Shown: positions 12,977-20,765, counted from the first letter of the stretch. The stretch is 39,733 bases of DNA from Candidatus Harrisonbacteria bacterium (GCA_023255625.1 JAHFLF010000002.1:1-39733); one strand, 5' to 3'. Program-made: numbers and translations. The notes: a model not told the origin generated them from the letters alone.

Positions 12977-15613
12977 TTATTGTTTACCCAGTTTTTTGGC
13001 GTACTTTTGGAATTCATTGCCCTTTTCATTAAAGTCTTTCCATAAACTATAGCTTGGCGAGGCGGTTGAAAGCAGGCAGATCTCGCCCGGCTCTGTATGA
13101 TCATACGCAAACTGTACGGCGTCGCGCATGCTGCGGGTACGCAGGATGTTTAACTCGCTAGCTCCGGTAAACATGCGCTCGCCGGTATCTGGAAATAAGA
13201 CAATATTTTTTATCCCTGCGGTACGCACAGCCGCTTCCAGACCCGTAAAGTCATATCCTCTATCAAGTCCGCCGAGAAAAATTGTGCCAATTTTTGGCAA
13301 TGAGCGGAGCGCCATAATCGTTGACTCTGGTGCGGTTGAAATAGCGTCGTCATAGAATGTAATGCCGCGAAAGGTGCAAATGTTTTCAAGTCGGTGCGGG
13401 AGTGGTTTAAAGTTGAGGATTGCCCGGCGGCTGACCTCGTCAGGAATTTTAAGCAGACGCGCAACAGTTACCGCTGCACATACATTTTCTAAATTGTGCG
13501 GCCCAAGGAGTGGCATCTCTCCAGCAGTAACTGGGATATCGGCGGCAAATGGTATCGCCTTGGAACGAGTTGTACCCGCCCATTCTACAAGCTGCGGGTC
13601 ATTTGGGTTAAAAATAAATGAGTCATTTTGGCTTTGGAATTCAACAATGTTTCTTTTAGCTCGGTAATATGGCTGTGCGCCTTCGTGATATGGAAGATGC
13701 TCCGGAAATAAGTTCGTGACTACGGCGATATTCGGCGAATATTTTGTGTCATCAAGCTGGTGGCTGGAAAGCTCAAGCACAAAAATAGTTTTATCACTTA
13801 GCAATTTAGATAAATTGCTAATTAAGGCGCCAAGCATTGGTACGCCAATGTTGCCAAGTAGCTGGACCGGCTTGCCTGCTTCTTTAAGAATTGCGTAGAT
13901 CAGCGATGAGGTCGTGCTTTTGCCCTTTGTGCCGGTAACGCCAATCGTCAGATGAGAGCGAGTTTGCGAGAAAAATAAATTAGTTGCGGTAGTGTATGGA
14001 ATATTCACAAACCGTTTCGGAATTCCCGGTGTTTTTATTGCAACATCGTACTTCTGCTGGATCTCAAGATAATTTTTATTTTTGCGCTCATCGGCAATCC
14101 CGAGTTTGAGTTTTGGATAGCGCTTGCGCATATACTTATAGCTGACAGTTCCCTCTTTACCGTAGCCAAGAATAAGTGCGTTAGTCATCCCAGAGAAACG
14201 AAACGGCGCAGGCACAAGCGGCGATGGCTGTGTACGCATAATGCCGGCGATTGCCTCTGGCGTCGTCGTAAGTTGCAGCGACAGTGTTTTAAACACTATC
14301 GTTTTGCCATAGCGTTTTTTGCATAGGTGAAGAGCTGCCTGAATTTCTTCAAAGGTGCCAACGCAGTCAAATGGTTTGAGCGTGCCAAGCCCAACCAGAT
14401 CTTTGTAGATTGGGATAAGCGCTTCGTCCTCAAACAAATTTTTGCCAAAGATTGAGACCAAATCTTTTTTACTGACAAACGGCGCGAGGATTGCAAAGAC
14501 AAAGGCGCATTTGCTGCATTGATTGCACCACAGCTTCCTGCTGTCATCCCGAAGCCGAGGGATCTCGCCGGAGGCGGGCGCGTACTCGCGCCCGAGATTC
14601 TTCGCTTCGCTCAGAATGACCGAGGGATTAATCTTCGCCACTTGATTGCAGCTGCTGAATTTTCTGAAATACTTTGCGTGCCTGCTGAATAATTTTGCAA
14701 TCCGTAATTCATAGAACGGCCGCAGGATTGAAAAATAGGTTATGTCTGGTGTTACAAAACGACGAATGTATTCTTGAAACAGTTCTTCAAATTCTGCGGA
14801 TTTGCTCCACTGGTGATTAATAAGTTCCCCCTTATATTCAAGGTTGCCAAAATTACTACTGTATTCATTTGCAACAATCGCGTATCGATAATCGTAAAGA
14901 ACGCCAGCCAAAATACCAATCCAGGCAAGGATCGCTGAAATGGGTATGTGACCATTAAAACTGTCCGGGTATTTCTCAAAAATTTTTGGATCAAGCTGGC
15001 GCGAGATAAAGATACTAGGTAGGCCAATGGCTTTAACGACGCTGCGCGTCTGCGCATTTTGCCGCTGGGTTTCCGTGACCAGGGTGCTCGCTGGCAGTTT
15101 TTGTTCTTTAAGGAGCTCCGCGGCAACGAGCGAGTCTTTTCCACCGCCAATGCCAAGGAGCGACCTGTTTGTGCGCGCAAAATCCACTCCGACGCTCGCG
15201 GTGCGAGGTCGGAGCCCCGACCCATCCGCCGTCGGGGCTGTTTCCGGAAATTTTGCTAATATCGCAGGATCAAGATTGTTGCGATACAAAAATTCACCTA
15301 GACCTTTGCGATAGACTTTGTTCCAAAACAGCGCTTGTTCGGGTGCAAGTGGCTGGGTAAGGGTAATCGTGTTTGGGCAGTACAGTTTATAGTAGCTGAT
15401 GCCCATCATAAGATGCAGCCCCTGAATCACGCTCTCAAGGAGCTGCGGCGGAATGTTTGCCGCGATTTTTTGGTCAGCAGGAAGAATAAGTTTTTCTGTA
15501 AAGACGAGCGGCTCTCTATTAGAAAAATTAATTGTGTAGGTAAATGTCAGCAATCTCTTAGCGAGATCGGCGCTATACGAAGTAAATTCAAAGGTGGTCG
15601 GGCTGATCGGCAT
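12977..15613 (-). CDS. murL-murD2: Fusion of MurL-like UDP-MurNAc-L-Ala-L-Glu epimerase and MurD-like ligase
   Basis: 878 aa in two halves. Residues about 1-455 resemble MurL: the PP-loop-like GIGGGKDS at about 154-161 fits an adenylating enzyme, and NGHIPISAILAW, NHQWSKSAEFEELF, FSILRPFYELRIAKLF and the cysteine cluster WCNQCSKCAF follow in order. Residues about 470-878 are a Mur ligase: N-terminal nucleotide fold (LILGYGKEGTVS), the ATP loop GVTGTKGKSTT near 556-566, and LELSSHQL, PHRLE and YDDAISTAPES characteristic of MurD. In Xanthomonas separate MurD2 and MurL add L-Glu to UDP-MurNAc-L-Ala and then invert it to D-Glu; here both activities are probably one polypeptide. Two in-frame repeats lie in the MurL half (14543-14620 and about 15205-15240). 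The function is inferred from motifs and the fusion. Confidence 0.8.
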   Translation of the reverse strand: MPISPTTFEFTSYSADLAKRLLTFTYTINFSNREPLVFTEKLILPADQKIAANIPPQLLESVIQGLHLMMGISYYKLYCPNTITLTQPLAPEQALFWNKVYRKGLGEFLYRNNLDPAILAKFPETAPTADGSGLRPRTASVGVDFARTNRSLLGIGGGKDSLVAAELLKEQKLPASTLVTETQRQNAQTRSVVKAIGLPSIFISRQLDPKIFEKYPDSFNGHIPISAILAWIGILAGVLYDYRYAIVANEYSSNFGNLEYKGELINHQWSKSAEFEELFQEYIRRFVTPDITYFSILRPFYELRIAKLFSRHAKYFRKFSSCNQVAKINPSVILSEAKNLGREYAPASGEIPRLRDDSRKLWCNQCSKCAFVFAILAPFVSKKDLVSIFGKNLFEDEALIPIYKDLVGLGTLKPFDCVGTFEEIQAALHLCKKRYGKTIVFKTLSLQLTTTPEAIAGIMRTQPSPLVPAPFRFSGMTNALILGYGKEGTVSYKYMRKRYPKLKLGIADERKNKNYLEIQQKYDVAIKTPGIPKRFVNIPYTTATNLFFSQTRSHLTIGVTGTKGKSTTSSLIYAILKEAGKPVQLLGNIGVPMLGALISNLSKLLSDKTIFVLELSSHQLDDTKYSPNIAVVTNLFPEHLPYHEGAQPYYRAKRNIVEFQSQNDSFIFNPNDPQLVEWAGTTRSKAIPFAADIPVTAGEMPLLGPHNLENVCAAVTVARLLKIPDEVSRRAILNFKPLPHRLENICTFRGITFYDDAISTAPESTIMALRSLPKIGTIFLGGLDRGYDFTGLEAAVRTAGIKNIVLFPDTGERMFTGASELNILRTRSMRDAVQFAYDHTEPGEICLLSTASPSYSLWKDFNEKGNEFQKYAKKLGKQ
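14543..14620. repeat. 78-bp palindromic repeat inserted in frame in the MurL domain
   Basis: Starts GTCATCCCGAAG and ends CTTCGCTCAGAATGAC, with reverse-complementary ends and an internal GATCTC/GAGATT pair. Exactly 26 codons. It adds VILSEAKNLGREYAPASGEI and further residues between the conserved FSSCN and WCNQCSKC. Confidence 0.8.
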
Positions 15614-15677
15614 AATTCCAAGATTATAGCCGAATCTGCTCTATTTCTCAATTCTAGATCCTGCCGGCAGGGGCTAA

Positions 15678-15706
15678 TTGTCAAAATTGCCAGGAATGAG
15701 TATAAT
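15678..15706 (+). promoter_or_regulatory. Promoter of tRNA-Asp
   Basis: TTGTCA (15678-15683), 17-bp spacer, TATAAT (15701-15706). The tRNA 5' end is 11 nt downstream of the -10. Confidence 0.75.
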
Positions 15707-15716
15707 CCTATGCATT

Positions 15717-15790
15717 GCGGGTGTAGCTCAGTTGGTTAGAGCGTCCCCCTGTCACGGGGAAGGTCACCGGTTCGAGTCCGGCCATCCGCG
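15717..15790 (+). tRNA. tRNA-Asp (GUC)
   Basis: Acceptor GCGGGTG/CATCCGC, D stem with TTAGAGC, anticodon stem TCCCC/GGGGA with loop CTGTCAC (anticodon GTC), T loop TTCGAGT, discriminator G. The outer T-stem pair is an A49/C65 mismatch. CCA is not encoded. Confidence 0.92.
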
Positions 15791-15842
15791 CAGAGTAATT
15801 AAAATTAATGTAATATCTCGCATACGACTTCGTCTTCCTATT

Positions 15843-16115
15843 ATGGATACCTTAGCAAAGTCTGAGATTTTCTTCTTCATTACATCTATTGCCGTTGTTT
15901 TATTTACGATTGTCGGTGTCGTGATTGCATTTTATCTCATTAAGATCTCTCGCAATATAAGTGAGATTACCGAGCGGGCGAAAGATCAGGCCGGGAAAAT
16001 TTCTAACGACATTGATGCGCTCCGTGAAAATATTAAAGAAGAGGGGGTGCAAGCTTTGAAGAAATTTAAATTCATTGCAAATCTGTTTGGCAGCAAAAAA
16101 ACTAAGAATAAATAA
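15843..16115 (+). CDS. Small membrane-anchored coiled-coil protein (DUF948-like)
   Basis: 90 aa from ATG 15843; upstream in-frame ATGs fall in the tRNA and are not credible. One N-terminal transmembrane helix (residues about 8-30, FFFITSIAVVLFTIVGVVIA) is followed by a charged heptad-rich helix (SRNISEITERAKDQAGKISN) and a basic tail. Topologically it resembles DUF948 envelope proteins. A second membrane protein follows after 4 bp, so they form a pair. The function is unknown, and there is no strong Shine-Dalgarno site. Confidence 0.7.
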   Translation: MDTLAKSEIFFFITSIAVVLFTIVGVVIAFYLIKISRNISEITERAKDQAGKISNDIDALRENIKEEGVQALKKFKFIANLFGSKKTKNK

Positions 16116-16119
16116 TGAT

Positions 16120-16449
16120 ATGACAAAAATAAACAAAAAGGCGGTACTGCTTGGGCTTGGGGCGACGGCGGTTGCAGCGGCAGCAGCGTATTTTTTAACC
16201 GGTGAGCGCGGCGAAAAGAATCGGCAGAAAATAAAAGTATGGGTTGAGGAGGCAAAAAATGAACTTGTCCGGGAATTAAAAGGTCTTAAGCAGGTCAGCC
16301 AGCAGAGTTATGCTGAAGTAGTTGATGAGGTTATAGGTCGCTATAAGGCCACAAAGGGCGCAACCCCGCGTGAACTTTCCTTGCTTAAAAAAGAGCTTAA
16401 AGCTCACTGGAAAAACATTACCAAGCACGTCGCCGGCGAGCGGGCTTGA
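16120..16449 (+). CDS. YtxH-like small membrane protein
   Basis: 109 aa from ATG 16120. A short Gly/Ala-rich transmembrane segment (VLLGLGATAVAAAAAYFLTG) is followed by RGEKNRQKIKVWVEEAKNEL and a long charged helix, the YtxH-like layout. It is encoded 4 bp after the DUF948-like gene, and such pairs are often adjacent in bacteria. Its TGA stop (16447-16449) shares its last base with the 101-bp palindromic element that follows. The function is unknown; a scaffold or stress role is only suggested by family resemblance. Confidence 0.7.
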   Translation: MTKINKKAVLLGLGATAVAAAAAYFLTGERGEKNRQKIKVWVEEAKNELVRELKGLKQVSQQSYAEVVDEVIGRYKATKGATPRELSLLKKELKAHWKNITKHVAGERA

Positions 16450-16549
16450 TTCTCCCTTTTATAAAGGGAGTACCGCCAGCAGGCGGGGAGGGATTTGGAA
16501 TCTAAATCCCTCACCGCAAGCGGTCCCCTCCCTTTTATAAAGGGAGAAT
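16449..16549. repeat. 101-bp palindromic element between convergent genes
   Basis: Each half reads inward from ATTCTCCCTTT ... AAAGGGAG, then CCGC-GC-CGG, then AGGGATTT, meeting at GGAATCT. The left end overlaps the stop of the upstream plus-strand gene. The right end encodes the last four residues (ILPL) and the stop of kbl on the minus strand. A second full copy is 19882-19993, and a half copy is 10476-10521. Confidence 0.9.
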
Positions 16550-17779
16550 AATAACCCCTAGTTCCTTCCCTACTTTCGTAAATGCAGCAACTGTTGTGTC
16601 TATCTGGGCTTTCGTGTGTGCGGCAGAAAGTTGCACGCGGATTCTGGCTTTGCCTAGCGGCACGACCGGGTAGCTGAAGCTGCGGACGTAAATGCCAAGA
16701 GCAAAGAGCTTTGAGGCAAAGAGCGCTGACAGTTTTTCGTCCATAAGCATTACCGGGTTTATAGGGTGTTTACCGTCCCCTCCCAATTTGAAACCAAGCG
16801 CCTCCATTTTCGCGCGGAAATATTTTGTGTTTTCGGCAAGCGTTGCGCGGGCCGGCGCAAGCAGCGTATCAAAGTTTTTGAGCGTATAAAGTGCCGTGCC
16901 GGCAATAACGGGGGCAAGTGCGTTTGAAAAGAGTGATGTTCGCGAGCGCTGGCGCAGCCAGTCAATAATTTCTTTGCGTCCGCTGGTAAAGCCGCCGGAG
17001 GCGCCGCCGAGCGCTTTGCCGAAGGTTGAGGTAATGATGTCTATTTTGCCTGTCATACCAAGCGCCTCAATTGACCCCCGGCCGGTTGCGCCGAGGACCC
17101 CAGAGGCGTGTGATTCGTCTACCATTACGAGCGCGCCATATTTTTGTGCGAGCGCAACAATCTCCGGTAGTTTAGCCGTTGATCCGTCCATGCTGAATAC
17201 GCCGTCGGTTGCTATCAGAATCCTTCGGGGACGTGTTGTCCCATTCGGTAGCTTCACTTGTGCTACTTGTGCCCCACTTGCCACTTGCAACTGCGACTCC
17301 AAGTCGCTCATATCCGAGTTTTTATATCGAAACCGCTCGGCTTTACAGAGTCGCACTCCGTCAATTATGCTCGCGTGATTGAGCTCGTCGGAAAGGATTG
17401 CATCGCCTTCTGAAAGAATTGTTTCAAAAAGCCCGGTGTTGGCATCAAAGCAGGAGGTGTATAAAATTGTGTCCTCTGTGCCCAAAAATTTTGAGACCTC
17501 CTGTTCAAGCTCTTTGTGCACATTCATCGTGCCGCAAATAAAAGGAACCGAAGCCGTGCCGTAGCCGTATTTGTCCAGCGCCTCATGAGCCGCCTTGCGC
17601 AGCATCTCACTGCCAGCCAAACCTAAATAGTTGTTTGCGCAAAAATTTAAAAATGTTTTGCCATTGATTGTAACCTCCGCGCCCTGATACCCAGAAAGCG
17701 TGCCGAATTCTTTGAATGTCCCCGCTTCTTTGAGAGACGCGAGATCCTTAGCGAACTGTTCTTGGAATGGATAATCCAT
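16535..17779 (-). CDS. kbl: Glycine C-acetyltransferase (2-amino-3-ketobutyrate CoA ligase)
   Basis: PLP-dependent alpha-oxoamine synthase. It cleaves 2-amino-3-ketobutyrate with CoA to glycine and acetyl-CoA. Visible: FCANNYLGLAGS, GYGTASVPFICGTMNVHKEL, the Asp/His pair MVDESHASGVLGATGRGS, and the PLP lysine in TSTFGKALGGASGGF. Length 414 aa, about 15 above the usual; the excess VASGAQVAQVKLPNG is encoded by a CAAGTGGCAAGTGGG-type tandem tract (17262-17300). The C-terminus runs into the palindromic element at 16449-16549. AONS/BioF-like activity is the alternative, but an SDR-type threonine dehydrogenase gene lies upstream on the same strand, which supports Kbl. Confidence 0.88.
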   Translation of the reverse strand: MDYPFQEQFAKDLASLKEAGTFKEFGTLSGYQGAEVTINGKTFLNFCANNYLGLAGSEMLRKAAHEALDKYGYGTASVPFICGTMNVHKELEQEVSKFLGTEDTILYTSCFDANTGLFETILSEGDAILSDELNHASIIDGVRLCKAERFRYKNSDMSDLESQLQVASGAQVAQVKLPNGTTRPRRILIATDGVFSMDGSTAKLPEIVALAQKYGALVMVDESHASGVLGATGRGSIEALGMTGKIDIITSTFGKALGGASGGFTSGRKEIIDWLRQRSRTSLFSNALAPVIAGTALYTLKNFDTLLAPARATLAENTKYFRAKMEALGFKLGGDGKHPINPVMLMDEKLSALFASKLFALGIYVRSFSYPVVPLGKARIRVQLSAAHTKAQIDTTVAAFTKVGKELGVIILPL

Positions 17780-17905
17780 ACAATAAAAATAGCATAATTT
17801 ATTCGCGTGCGCTATTTGTAAGCGTATCTACCATAAAAAGCGAACGACCCCCGAGGAGCGAGAGTCTCGCTTGACCTTGAGGGTCGTACTTGCGGCGGGC
17901 GAAGC

Positions 17906-17914
17906 CTTGTGCGC
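17906..17914. repeat. Left 9-bp target-site duplication of the IS
   Basis: CTTGTGCGC directly precedes the left terminal repeat and recurs at 19114-19122 directly after the right terminus. Confidence 0.85.
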
Positions 17915-19113
17915 GTTACCGCTTCTCTTTGGGTTGGTTTATATCGCCGAAAAATTCTAAAAACCCTGATGGCATCAGGTGTTTTTGTTTTCCAATCCGT
18001 GCTTCACTGGTGAAAAACACTTTTATATGAAAAAAACGCTCCAATCCGAGCTGTCCTGAGTGCGGCGCAGAGTCCCAGAAATTCGGCACCCGCTTAGGGT
18101 TACAGCGATACCGGTGCAACGGAACTCCCCAGCACTCATTTCAAATCAACCACCGGCCCCAGCCTCCGCTCCTGTGGATCGACCACATCGACGGCGTACC
18201 GAGCCGGAAGCTGGCAAACGAATTCGGATACTCCCGAGCCAAGGCGTATCGGCACATTGACGAGGAGATTAGGAAGCTCCCTGCCAGCAACGAGCTGACA
18301 GCTGGCCTCTGCTCCCGCTTCTGCGGCATCCTGATTGTCGATGCCAAATACATCAAGGTCCGTGGCTACCCCAAAAAGATTCCCTTCATCTTCGCCATTG
18401 ATTATTTAACCCATGACATCATCTGCTGTTTGCTGGCTCCCTCAGAAAACCAACTGGCATACGAGAAGTTTTTTGGGATGTTGCGGCGTATGCAGTACCC
18501 GATGAAGATTGTGGTCGCGGATGACAACGGAGCCGTGAGCCCCGCATTATCAAGGGTTTTCCCGCGTGCGGGGCTCCAGACCTGCCAAAACCACTATGTT
18601 GAGAACATGCGCAGAGCCCTCTGTGTCCGGACTGATGAAACTCACCGAGAGTTTTTCTTTTCTCTCAAAAAGCTGGTGTTTGACCAGCACAAGAACTTTG
18701 CACGGCTCCGGGGAGTCCTGCATCATCTGCTCACGAAGTACGCGCTGCACTCTCCGATACGGCAGGAAATTCTTTTGGATATCGAACGCAGGAAGTTCGA
18801 GTTGTTTGCGTATATCGAAATACCACGATGCCCCCGAAACACCAACCTGATCGAACTCTACAACTCCCACTTAAATGGTTGTCTCAAAACTATCAAAGGA
18901 TTCAAGTCGTTCGCCAGCGCTGCGCGCTGGCTCAATGCGTATGTGGTGCGAAGAAGGACCCAGGATTTCACTGATTGCGAAGGACAATTTAAAAACTTAA
19001 ATCATCACTGCTCGCTGGAGCAGACAATCAAAAAACAGGCCGAGTGGCCTGACATATTAACAGAGTTGGGGATTTTAGACCCCCGGAAAACCAACCCGAA
19101 ATGAAGCGGTATC
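17915..19113 (+). mobile_element. Complete 1199-bp insertion sequence (MULE/IS256-like)
   Basis: The left terminus GTTACCGCTTCTCTTTGGGT and the right terminus (reverse complement GATACCGCTTCATTTCGGGT) are imperfect inverted repeats of about 26 bp. The element is flanked by CTTGTGCGC at 17906-17914 and 19114-19122, a 9-bp target duplication as expected for IS256/MULE-type transposition. It carries one transposase gene and sits between kbl and the small membrane gene at 19161. The right end is identical to bases 1-120 of the window. Confidence 0.92.
18027..19104 (+). CDS. IS transposase, MULE/IS256-type DDE, frame broken at an A7 run near its start
   Basis: From 18031 one open frame reads to TGA 19104 without a good early start. 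ATG 18027 with AAA AAA would join it if the A7 run (18030-18036) were A6, giving a protein of about 358 aa. An N-terminal zinc ribbon (CPECG ... YRCN) and a helix-turn-helix region are followed by the RNase H-like core: first Asp in IVDAKYIKVRG, second in VVADDNGA, the CxxH signature QTCQNHYVENM, and the Glu in RNTNLIELYNSHLN. Either this copy is dead by a one-base insertion, or the A7 run allows transcriptional or ribosomal slippage as in other IS elements. The intact remainder and identical second copy end favour recent activity. Confidence 0.8.
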
Positions 19114-19122
19114 CTTGTGCGC
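19114..19122. repeat. Right 9-bp target-site duplication of the IS
   Basis: CTTGTGCGC directly after the right terminus, identical to 17906-17914. Confidence 0.85.
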
Positions 19123-19160
19123 CCGAATTTCTCTTTCTGCTCCCGTGGGAGCTGTTGCGG

Positions 19161-19508
19161 CTACTTGTTCACGCCCAGGACCAGGGCACCCACGCCGTGA
19201 AGCAGCGCTCCGAAGCTGAGAATGGGGAACAACAGATCCCCCATCTGCTTCGCGACCTTCTTCCAGTCGTCGTCTCCGTAGAAGTCGTCTGCGATGCGGG
19301 CGCAGACGGGGAGGAGGAGCAGCGCCGTACCCATGGTGCACGCGGCGACGATGAGGGACGCCGTGCTGGCCGGGAACGCCACAGCGATGCCCCAGCAGAG
19401 AACCATCAGGATGGCTCCGCGCCACCCTTTTGCCTCATTGAGCCAGTCCAGTGCCGGAATGAGGCGCGCCGCGATGGACATCGTGACCAACTTTCTTAAA
19501 AAGGACAT
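19161..19508 (-). CDS. Small integral membrane protein, unknown
   Basis: 115 aa from ATG 19508, chosen over the upstream in-frame ATG because GGGAG (about 8 nt before) is a Shine-Dalgarno match. There are three or four hydrophobic segments: RGAILMVLCWGIAVAFPAST, SLIVAACTMGTALLLLPVCA, and a C-terminal LLFPILSFGALLHGVGALVL, with a charged DDFYGDDDWKKVAKQ loop between. The family is not recognised. It has its own strong promoter (TTGACA, 18 bp, TATAAT). GC is higher than in the neighbouring tdh and kbl. The IS lies 38 bp beyond its stop. It may be a recent acquisition. Confidence 0.65.
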   Translation of the reverse strand: MSFLRKLVTMSIAARLIPALDWLNEAKGWRGAILMVLCWGIAVAFPASTASLIVAACTMGTALLLLPVCARIADDFYGDDDWKKVAKQMGDLLFPILSFGALLHGVGALVLGVNK

Positions 19509-19568
19509 TGAGCGCACTCCCTGCGCTATAGGGACCGGGGGCACGCACCATTGCGAGCCGGTTTATAT

Positions 19569-19598
19569 ATTATACCACATAAATAGTCTATTTGTCAA
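19569..19598 (-). promoter_or_regulatory. Promoter of the small membrane gene
   Basis: On the minus strand TTGACA (19593-19598), 18-bp spacer, TATAAT (19569-19574), both consensus. It lies about 60 nt upstream of ATG 19508. Confidence 0.75.
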
Positions 19599-19604
19599 TA
19601 GGAA

Positions 19605-19632
19605 CGCAAAAAAGCCCTTGAAATAAGGGTTA
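19605..19632 (-). terminator. Rho-independent terminator after tdh
   Basis: Minus strand: AACCCTTATTTCAAGGGCTT followed by further T. It ends transcription from tdh and separates it from the promoter at 19569-19598. Confidence 0.7.
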
Positions 19633-19636
19633 TTGG

Positions 19637-19725
19637 CAGTATTCGCTAACACGCTAATAAAACCTAATACACGAATAGAATCCCTCCCGTATTGATTAGC
19701 ATATTAGCGTTTATTCGCATGTTGG
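19637..19725. repeat. AGTATTCGCTAACACGCTAAT-type inverted repeat at the tdh stop
   Basis: The left arm CAGTATTCGCTAACACGCTA and the right arm (TTAGCATATTAGCG...TTATTCGCATG) form an imperfect palindrome. It is close to the one at 25491-25583. The tdh stop TAA and its last residues NKR are encoded by the right arm. Confidence 0.7.
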
Positions 19726-20765
19726 AGATTGCTGAGCATCACCTTCGTCATCTTTTCCAAATCAAACTCGTGCTTCCAGCCCCAGTCTTTGCGGGCTTGG
19801 GAGTCGTCAATGGAGCGCGGCCAGGAGTCGGCGATTTTTTGGCGGTGGTCGGGACGGTAGGTGACGGTGAGAGGTGGCGTTATTCTCCCTTTCCTAAAGG
19901 GAGTACCGCCAGCAGGCGGGGAGGGATTTCTAGGCGCCGAAGGATTTAAATCCCTCACCGCAAGCGGTCCCCTCCCTTTAGAAAAGGGAGAATGGGACAA
20001 TTGCTTATTGATCTCGGCGGCCAGCTCGTCGGCGCGGAAGCTGATGGCGGCCATGTTGTAGCTGGTGTGCACCGTGAGTTTTTTGGCCGGCGCATCCATC
20101 AGTTTAATGGTGCCGCGAATCGCGTCATCCATATACATCATAGGAAGCACGGTATCTTTTTTAACAAAGCACTCATATGAGCCTTTTGCGAGCGCGTCAT
20201 AAAAAATTCCCACGGCATAGTCGGTTGTGCCGCCGCCCGGCGGAGTCTTCCAGCTGATGAGCCCAGGATAACGGAGAGATCGGATATCAAGGCCGTATTT
20301 GAGGTGGTAGTACTGGCACAATAATTCACCGGCTACTTTGGTCGCGCCGTACATTGTCGTCGGCTCAAGGACTGTCTGTTGCGGAGTCTTGTCACGCGGG
20401 GTGGTCGGGCCAAAGGCGGCGATGGAGCTGGGCCAGAATACACGCAGTTTATATTTTACCGCGAGGTCTAAAATAATTTTCAGACCGTTCATGTTGATGT
20501 CCCAGGCGAGATTCGGGTTTTGCTCCCCTGTTGCTGACAGAAGCGAAACTAAATGAAAGACCGTATCTATCTTGTGCTCCTTGACGATTCGCTCCATTGC
20601 CACTCCATCACGGATGTCGGCGATTTCAAAAATACCCTTAAATCCAGCAGCTGGCTGCCTGTTGTCGTGCGAAACAACTTTAACAACGCCCTTCTTTTTT
20701 GAAAGTGCGGTAACGAGTTCTGATCCAATTTGTCCGAAGGCCCCGGTGACAAGGATATTTTCCAT
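19704..20765 (-). CDS. tdh: L-threonine 3-dehydrogenase, SDR type, with an in-frame palindromic insert
   Basis: Extended short-chain dehydrogenase. It oxidises L-threonine to 2-amino-3-ketobutyrate with NAD, the substrate of Kbl at 16535-17779. The NAD site is VTGAFGQIGSEL, the catalytic Tyr/Lys is TMYGATKVAGE, and the C-terminal signature YRPDHRQKIADSWPRSIDDS is that of SDR-type TDH. At 353 aa it is about 37 longer than usual. The excess (starting HSPFSKGRGPLAVRD, about residues 257-294) is encoded by the 112-bp palindromic element at 19882-19993, in frame, before the conserved TPPLTVTYRPD. The last residues and stop lie in another repeat (19637-19725). Whether the enzyme folds with the loop, or the loop is tolerated at the surface, is not known. 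Confidence 0.88.
   Translation of the reverse strand: MENILVTGAFGQIGSELVTALSKKKGVVKVVSHDNRQPAAGFKGIFEIADIRDGVAMERIVKEHKIDTVFHLVSLLSATGEQNPNLAWDINMNGLKIILDLAVKYKLRVFWPSSIAAFGPTTPRDKTPQQTVLEPTTMYGATKVAGELLCQYYHLKYGLDIRSLRYPGLISWKTPPGGGTTDYAVGIFYDALAKGSYECFVKKDTVLPMMYMDDAIRGTIKLMDAPAKKLTVHTSYNMAAISFRADELAAEINKQLSHSPFSKGRGPLAVRDLNPSAPRNPSPPAGGTPFRKGRITPPLTVTYRPDHRQKIADSWPRSIDDSQARKDWGWKHEFDLEKMTKVMLSNLQHANKR
19882..19993. repeat. 112-bp palindromic element inserted inside tdh
   Basis: A full copy of the element at 16449-16549, with ends ATTCTCCCTTT and AAAGGGAGAAT and inner CCGCCAGCAGGCGG and CCGCAAGCGG. It is read through without a stop in the tdh frame. Confidence 0.9.

Noticed and set aside
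15678-15842. Longer N-terminus for the DUF948-like protein
   Set aside because: The extension translates tRNA-Asp and its flanks; ATG 15843 gives the expected membrane-anchor start.
19075-19425. 116-codon minus-strand frame across the IS end
   Set aside because: It crosses the IS boundary and overlaps a better-supported membrane protein gene with Shine-Dalgarno site and promoter.
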